A stretch of 37,377 nt of DNA, taken from positions 1 to 37,377 of the forward strand of contig JAKVCA010000040.1 of assembly GCA_022448315.1 (NCBI GenBank), in the 5' to 3' direction. The position numbers and the translations under genes are program-made. Shown here piece by piece: positions 32,871-37,377 of the stretch. The DNA is from Pirellulaceae bacterium. Its GTDB lineage: Bacteria > Planctomycetota > Planctomycetia > Pirellulales > Pirellulaceae. The notes under the pieces are model-generated. The model was not told the DNA's origin. It did no database searches and saw only the letters and a program-made list of their open reading frames with translations. Each line of letters opens with the position of its first letter. The stretch's first letter is position 1.

Positions 32871-34046
32871 ATGTCGAGTAAGCACTTCGAAGAACGTTGT
32901 CAGGAATTGCTCCAATCTTTGGAGACCAGCGGTCAAACCAAGCCGTTTTATGAAATTCAGGGACCGATGGGCCCCGTGGTGAAAATCGATGGCAAAGGTG
33001 AGATCATTGTCCTCTGCTCCAACAATTACCTTGGTCTCGCAGACCACCCTGAAGTGATTGAGGCTGGAATTCAGGGATTGAAGGACTACGGAGCTGGAAC
33101 GGCATCGGTTCGGTTTATTTGCGGAACCCTCTCATGTCATCGGCAGCTTGAAGAGGAGATCGCGGAATTGATCGGAACTCCCAGCAGCTTGAGTTATGTA
33201 AGTTGCTGGAATGCGAATGAGGCGGTGTTTCCGACGCTGACCGGCCCCGACGACATTCTATTGAGTGATGAATTGAATCACGCCAGTATCATCGACGGCT
33301 GTCGGTTGGTCAGCAAGAAGGTTGAAAAGCAGGTCTATAAACACAGTGACCTCGAAGATCTCGAGCGGCGGCTCAAAGGTTCCATGGATAAGGCGTGTCG
33401 CTGGGTCATCACCGATGGCGTTTTCAGCATGGAAGGAGACGTCTGCCGTCTGCCGGAGTTGATCGATCTTTGCGAAAAGTATGAAGCTTTACTGGTTTTG
33501 GATGATTCACATGGCATCGGTGTCCTCGGGCAGTCAGGACGCGGGACTCCCGAATTTTTTGACGCCATAGGCAAGGTCGATATCATCACGGGAACGCTCG
33601 GTAAAGCGCTCGGCGGAGCCGCAGGAGGTTATGTCGGAGCCAGTCAGTCTGCGATTCGCACGCTGGAACAGCGAGCTCGCCCGAGTCTTTTTTCCAACGC
33701 ACTTCCTGCAACCGTCGCGTACAGTGCTGGGAAAGCGATCGAGATTCTACGGAGAGATGACTCCATCGTGAGCCGTCTCCATGGAAACGTGTCCAAGCTA
33801 CGCCAAGGGTTTGCGGACCTTGGTTACGATTGTCCATCCTCGCCAACGGCCATCATACCCATCATGATCGGCGATGAAGCAGAGGCCATTCAAAAAAGTA
33901 AGCGACTTTTCGAGTTGGGCATCATGGTCATCGGGTTTGGATTTCCCGTTGTCCCTCGCGGAGAGGCGCGTCTTCGGGTTCAAGTCTCCGCAGCCCTACA
34001 GCAGGAACACATCGACCGTATTCTAGATGCCTTCGCCAAGCTTTAA
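32871..34046 (+). CDS. kbl: 2-Amino-3-ketobutyrate CoA ligase (glycine C-acetyltransferase)
   Basis: A PLP enzyme splitting 2-amino-3-ketobutyrate with CoA into glycine and acetyl-CoA, completing Tdh-dependent threonine breakdown. 391 residues, normal for the alpha-oxoamine synthase family. Motifs are CSNNYLGLADHPEV, GAGTASVRFICGT, SDELNHASIIDG, TDGVFSMEGDVC, LDDSHGIGVLG and the PLP-lysine motif GTLGKALGGA (K245), then RPSLFSNALP. The ATG at 32871 starts 5 bases after the tdh stop, with AGGAAA about 12 bases before it inside tdh. A GTG at 32859 would overlap tdh and is less likely. The unstable intermediate is normally channelled between the two enzymes. Confidence 0.97.
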   Translation: MSSKHFEERCQELLQSLETSGQTKPFYEIQGPMGPVVKIDGKGEIIVLCSNNYLGLADHPEVIEAGIQGLKDYGAGTASVRFICGTLSCHRQLEEEIAELIGTPSSLSYVSCWNANEAVFPTLTGPDDILLSDELNHASIIDGCRLVSKKVEKQVYKHSDLEDLERRLKGSMDKACRWVITDGVFSMEGDVCRLPELIDLCEKYEALLVLDDSHGIGVLGQSGRGTPEFFDAIGKVDIITGTLGKALGGAAGGYVGASQSAIRTLEQRARPSLFSNALPATVAYSAGKAIEILRRDDSIVSRLHGNVSKLRQGFADLGYDCPSSPTAIIPIMIGDEAEAIQKSKRLFELGIMVIGFGFPVVPRGEARLRVQVSAALQQEHIDRILDAFAKL

Positions 34047-34218
34047 TGGCGTTTTCGAAGAGTTGGCTTAACGTCGTCGGCGACCAAGGCATTGGTCTCG
34101 TGGGCCAACACTTTTCGATTCGCGTGGTGCCCAGAAATTGATTTTGGCTTGCCCGTTTCGGTTGGAAGATTCCGGGCCTTAAGAGTGAAAAAGAAATTGA
34201 AACCAGGGTGGGTGGTCT

Positions 34219-34252
34219 AGCCCATGTCTAAGGAAAGCCCATGTCCAAGGAA
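34219..34252 (+). repeat. 17-bp tandem duplication across aldolase start codon
   Basis: Two adjacent copies of AGCCCATGTCTAAGGAA, differing at one base, each containing an ATG. The ATG of the second copy is the gene start, with AAGGAA from the first copy as its Shine-Dalgarno. The ATG of the first copy (34224) opens an 11-codon frame (MSKESPCPRKR) ending at 34259 and overlapping the gene start out of frame. Confidence 0.85.
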
Positions 34253-35290
34253 ACGGTGATTGATCTTCGCAGCGATACGGTGACGCTCCCCAACCGGGAG
34301 ATGCGGCAGGCGATGTTGTCTGCGGAATTGGGAGACGACGTGATCGATGTCGATCCCACTGTCGAGCGACTGCAAAGAGTCATCGCGGAACGTTTGGGCC
34401 ATGAGGCCGCAATCTTTATGCCATCAGGCACGATGACGAATCAGGTCGGCCTGCGTCTGCATTGCCGACCCGGGGACGAATTTTTATGCGAAGAGCGATG
34501 TCATATCTTCAACTTCGAACAGGGGGCTTTTGCCCAACTGAGCGGACTGGTCGCTCGAACGATTCCCACCGAGACCGCCTTGTTGCAGTTGAGCGACGTG
34601 CAGTCGCTCATCCGACCTCCCAGTGAGCACATGACCCGGACCCGCCTCCTCTGCCTGGAAAATACGCACAACCTTGGTGGAGGACGAATTCATCCGTTAG
34701 AGACAGTTCAAGAACTTTGCCAGTGGGCCAAACAGAACGGGTTGGCCACGCACCTGGACGGCGCACGACTGTTCAATGCTGTTGTCGCGACAGGGATTGA
34801 GGCATCGCGCTGGGGCAGTCTCTTTGACTCGGTCAGCGTCTGCTTCAGCAAAGGGCTAGGCGCTCCAGTCGGCTCGGCACTCTGCGGCTCGCGAGATCTG
34901 ATTGATGAGGCTCGATTTCACCGAAAACTGTTTGGCGGTGCCATGCGGCAAAGCGGCGTTTTGGCTGCTGCCGCACTCTATGCGTTGGAACACCAGGTGG
35001 ATCGTCTTGAGGAGGATCATCGTCACGCAAAGATTCTTGCCGACGGCGTCCTCCGATCGGAGTCGTTGACGCTCGACCCTTCCGCGGTGGACTCCAATAT
35101 TGTGATCTTCAAGGTCGATCCCAACTGGGGGACTGCTCCCGAATTTGTTAAGGCGTTGGCAGATCGTGACGTGCGAATGATGCCTTTCAGTCGGCATCAT
35201 GTACGTGCGGTGACTCACATGCACGTCGATGAGCCAATGGCCAAACACGCGGCAGCGGTGGTTGAAGCCGTCGCTGCATGGGACGCCTGA
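34241..35290 (+). CDS. ltaE: Low-specificity L-threonine aldolase
   Basis: A PLP enzyme cleaving threonine (and allo-threonine) to glycine and acetaldehyde, a route parallel to Tdh-Kbl. 349 residues. Family motifs are IDLRSDTVTLPNREMR, GDDVIDVDPTVERL, FMPSGTMTNQVGL, ERCHIFNFEQGA with the ring-stacking histidine (H89), LENTHNLGGG, HLDGARLFNA (D173), and the PLP-lysine motif CFSKGLGAPVGSALCG (K204). It follows kbl after 195 bases on the same strand and completes a threonine-breakdown neighbourhood. The 34-bp dyad upstream of tdh is not repeated here, so control may differ. A duplicated start region precedes it. Confidence 0.94.
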   Translation: MSKETVIDLRSDTVTLPNREMRQAMLSAELGDDVIDVDPTVERLQRVIAERLGHEAAIFMPSGTMTNQVGLRLHCRPGDEFLCEERCHIFNFEQGAFAQLSGLVARTIPTETALLQLSDVQSLIRPPSEHMTRTRLLCLENTHNLGGGRIHPLETVQELCQWAKQNGLATHLDGARLFNAVVATGIEASRWGSLFDSVSVCFSKGLGAPVGSALCGSRDLIDEARFHRKLFGGAMRQSGVLAAAALYALEHQVDRLEEDHRHAKILADGVLRSESLTLDPSAVDSNIVIFKVDPNWGTAPEFVKALADRDVRMMPFSRHHVRAVTHMHVDEPMAKHAAAVVEAVAAWDA

Positions 35291-35421
35291 CGGTCCATGC
35301 ACGTAATTTACGCTGGTGACAGGGAGTCGCCGTCTTATTTGGGCGGAACTTTCACCCGTGATATCTTCCGGGGGGCCAATTCTTGGTTCCACGAAATCGC
35401 CAATTTCAACCTCAACCGCCA

Positions 35422-37377
35422 TCAGACCCCGATGGCGGTCTCAATCTCAGGTACAACGTCTGGCGGTTGAACGCGGTCTTCCGTGTACTGGTCGCCTTTC
35501 TGACGCACGTCGTTCAGATTGACGATGTAGGCGTAAATATCGAAGGCGACGGGGACCAGCACGAGAACGAGAACTGTCGCGAACAACACGCCAAAACAGA
35601 GGCTGGTCGCCATGGGAATGAGCACTTGAGCCTGAAAGCTTGTTTCCAGCAACATTGGAATCAAACCGGCCATGGTAGTCAGGCTCGTCAGGACCACAGG
35701 GCGGAATCGTCGTTGACCGGCCAGTACGATGGACTTTCTGATGGAGTGTCCCTCGTTGATCATGCGATTGATGAAATCCAACAGCACGATGGAGTCGTTG
35801 ACCACGACGCCTGTTAAGGCAATCAATCCGAACATGCTGAAAATGGTGAACTCAAGGTTCAGCACGTAGTGACCAACAACGGCTCCGATGATCCCGAACG
35901 GAATGATGACCAGGACGATCAACGGTTGCAGGTAGGATCGAAATTCGAGGGTGAGCAGGATGTACATGACAATGGTCGCAATCCCAAATCCAATAAACAT
36001 GCTCGCAAATGACTCGACGGTTTGTTGTTGTTGACCTTCCCAGCGGATGAAAATTCCCGGATATTTTTCCAGAAGTCCTGGAACAAAATCACTTCGCAGT
36101 TCTTGAACGATGGAAAAGGAGTTTGCTTTCGTGCGGTCCACATCGGCCAAAACGGTAATCGATCTCATCTGGTCGATACGATTGATTTCGCTTGGTCCAC
36201 GGTTGAACGTGAACTCCGCGAGTTCGGTGATGGGTCGCTCGATGCCGTCGGTGCCGCGAATACGTAACCGATTGAAGTCATCCATGCTGCGGCGATTCTC
36301 CTGAGGGTAACGCACCATCAATTTGACTTCATGCCGACCCCTCTGCAATCTCATCACCTCTTCACCGTAAAACGCGGCACGTGCGGTGCGGACGACTTCT
36401 TCCAGCGTGACTCCGAGCGAACGTCCCGCTTCGGTCAGTTTGATCTGGAGTTCCCATTTTCCCGGTTGATTGTCATCTTCAATGTCGAAGACACCGTCGT
36501 AGGTTGCCAGTTTTGCTTTGCAGTCTTCCACGGCCGCCTTGAGCTGATCAATATCCTGACGTTTGGCAAGAAGCTTGAATTCAATGGGAGTTCCGCCGGG
36601 GCCCATCGATTCGGAAACGAATTTCACCGTTTCTGCTCCAACCACCGGGCCTACTTTCTTTCGCCACTGAGCCAAGATCTGCTCACTCGGTAATCTGCCT
36701 GACTCGATCGGGACCAGAGCGACACGCACGCTTCCCGCATGGCCCCCGTCAGTATTGCCACCGGGGCCAACCGCTTGAGGGTTTCTGACGGAGCCAACGC
36801 ATCGATGAACCGCCTCAATGATTCCTGGCTTTCCGGCGTCCAGCTGCTCCTGATTGATTTCGTAAATCGCCTGCTGCATCCTTTGGGTCGCGGTATCGGT
36901 ATATCTCGCTGGAGTTCCATCCGGATAAATGGCACTCGCTTCGATGGTCCGCGCATCCATTTTTGGGAAAAACTCAAATGGGACGAGACCGCTGAGAAAC
37001 ATGCCTACCATGACCAAAACAGCGGCGTTCAGTCCTGCGATGACTGTCGCTTTGTTGCTCAGGCACCAGGAAATCGATGGGCCATAATATCGATTCACCA
37101 TCGTCTCCATCAACGAGACGGCCCGTTTATTGAGCCAGTTGAATCCTTTCAACGTGAAACTGAGCGGCGAGAGGAGCCAGCTTAAAGAACGGAAAAACAG
37201 ATTGTTGTCATGGGAAAGATGCACTGGAAGGACAAACGTGCTTTCCAGTAGGGAGATGATCAACATCCCAATGACGGCCAAGGGCATCACGGCGATGAAC
37301 TTGCCCATCACCCCGCTCACGAAGAGCAAGGGACAGAACGCCACGATCGTCGTCGTTACGGATGCGGTGACCGATGG
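35422..37377 (-). CDS. RND-family efflux transporter, C-terminal portion (5' end beyond window)
   Basis: About 650 residues of an inner-membrane RND pump of the AcrB/HAE1 or CzcA type, read through the right edge. It starts within the N-half membrane bundle (TTTIVAFCPLLFVSGVMGKF, then PLAVIGMLIISLLESTFVLP). The second large periplasmic domain follows, then six C-half helices including FIGFGIATIVMYILLTLEF, LIVLVIIPFGIIGAVVGHY, and the RND motif FGLIALTGVVVNDSIVLLDF followed by RRFRPVVLTSLTTMAGLIPM. The N-half helix with the proton-relay aspartates lies just outside the window. Substrate is unknown. It is convergent with the aldolase gene. Confidence 0.95.
   Translation of the reverse strand, partial: PSVTASVTTTIVAFCPLLFVSGVMGKFIAVMPLAVIGMLIISLLESTFVLPVHLSHDNNLFFRSLSWLLSPLSFTLKGFNWLNKRAVSLMETMVNRYYGPSISWCLSNKATVIAGLNAAVLVMVGMFLSGLVPFEFFPKMDARTIEASAIYPDGTPARYTDTATQRMQQAIYEINQEQLDAGKPGIIEAVHRCVGSVRNPQAVGPGGNTDGGHAGSVRVALVPIESGRLPSEQILAQWRKKVGPVVGAETVKFVSESMGPGGTPIEFKLLAKRQDIDQLKAAVEDCKAKLATYDGVFDIEDDNQPGKWELQIKLTEAGRSLGVTLEEVVRTARAAFYGEEVMRLQRGRHEVKLMVRYPQENRRSMDDFNRLRIRGTDGIERPITELAEFTFNRGPSEINRIDQMRSITVLADVDRTKANSFSIVQELRSDFVPGLLEKYPGIFIRWEGQQQQTVESFASMFIGFGIATIVMYILLTLEFRSYLQPLIVLVIIPFGIIGAVVGHYVLNLEFTIFSMFGLIALTGVVVNDSIVLLDFINRMINEGHSIRKSIVLAGQRRFRPVVLTSLTTMAGLIPMLLETSFQAQVLIPMATSLCFGVLFATVLVLVLVPVAFDIYAYIVNLNDVRQKGDQYTEDRVQPPDVVPEIETAIGV

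Overview
The window looks like chromosomal DNA from a planctomycete, most likely a member of the Pirellulales. This is inferred from gene content. There is a large secreted PSCyt1/PSCyt2/PSD1 (DUF1549/DUF1553) cytochrome protein followed by a Tat-exported DUF1501 protein, and these pairs are typical of Planctomycetes. There are also many secreted proteins of unknown role (an EF-hand protein, DUF1573, DUF11 repeats, an esterase/SMP-30 fusion), and Shine-Dalgarno sites are inconsistent. Coding density is moderate, and most intergenic gaps are 100-450 bases. I see no phage, IS element, CRISPR array or rRNA. The one RNA gene is tRNA-Ser(UGA).

Layout. 1-3.5 kb (minus strand): hom, an apgM-like gene and lysC (cut by the window edge), a threonine/lysine branch operon in which the apgM-like protein probably supplies homoserine kinase activity. 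3.8 kb: tRNA-Ser with its own promoter and terminator. 4.1-6.3 kb: an unrecognised secreted protein, a small cupin, and an RNase H-fold protein that has lost its catalytic acids. 6.8-12.1 kb (plus): the PSCyt/PSD1 protein, a DUF1501 protein and a DUF2237 protein. 12.2-17.1 kb (minus): a seven-EF-hand secreted protein, then kdsB, pyrG and DUF1844 (CTP and CMP-Kdo supply). 17.4-20.0 kb (plus): an SGNH hydrolase, a DPM1-like glycosyltransferase and a secreted thioredoxin-fold protein. 20.2-20.9 kb (minus): two tandem TatA-type genes. 21.2-27.5 kb: DUF1573, DUF1499 (minus), the esterase/SMP-30 fusion and the DUF11-repeat protein. 27.6-30.8 kb (minus): hisD-hisC-hisB. 31.1-35.3 kb: an XRE-cupin regulator divergent from tdh-kbl, followed by a threonine aldolase gene. 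35.4 kb to the end (minus): the C-terminal part of an RND efflux pump.

How the genes work together. The two ends of the window handle threonine in opposite directions. hom, the apgM-like gene and lysC lead to O-phosphohomoserine, while tdh, kbl and the aldolase gene break threonine down to glycine, acetyl-CoA and acetaldehyde. The most specific regulatory signal I found is a 34-bp dyad with 12-bp arms (11 of 12 paired) between the XRE-cupin gene and tdh. It is a strong candidate operator for a local threonine-catabolism switch. kdsB, pyrG and the DPM1-like glycosyltransferase point to envelope polysaccharide synthesis. The TatA genes would serve export of proteins such as the DUF1501 protein, which carries a twin-arginine signal. 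All functions are read from sequence motifs and remembered family knowledge; no database search was run.
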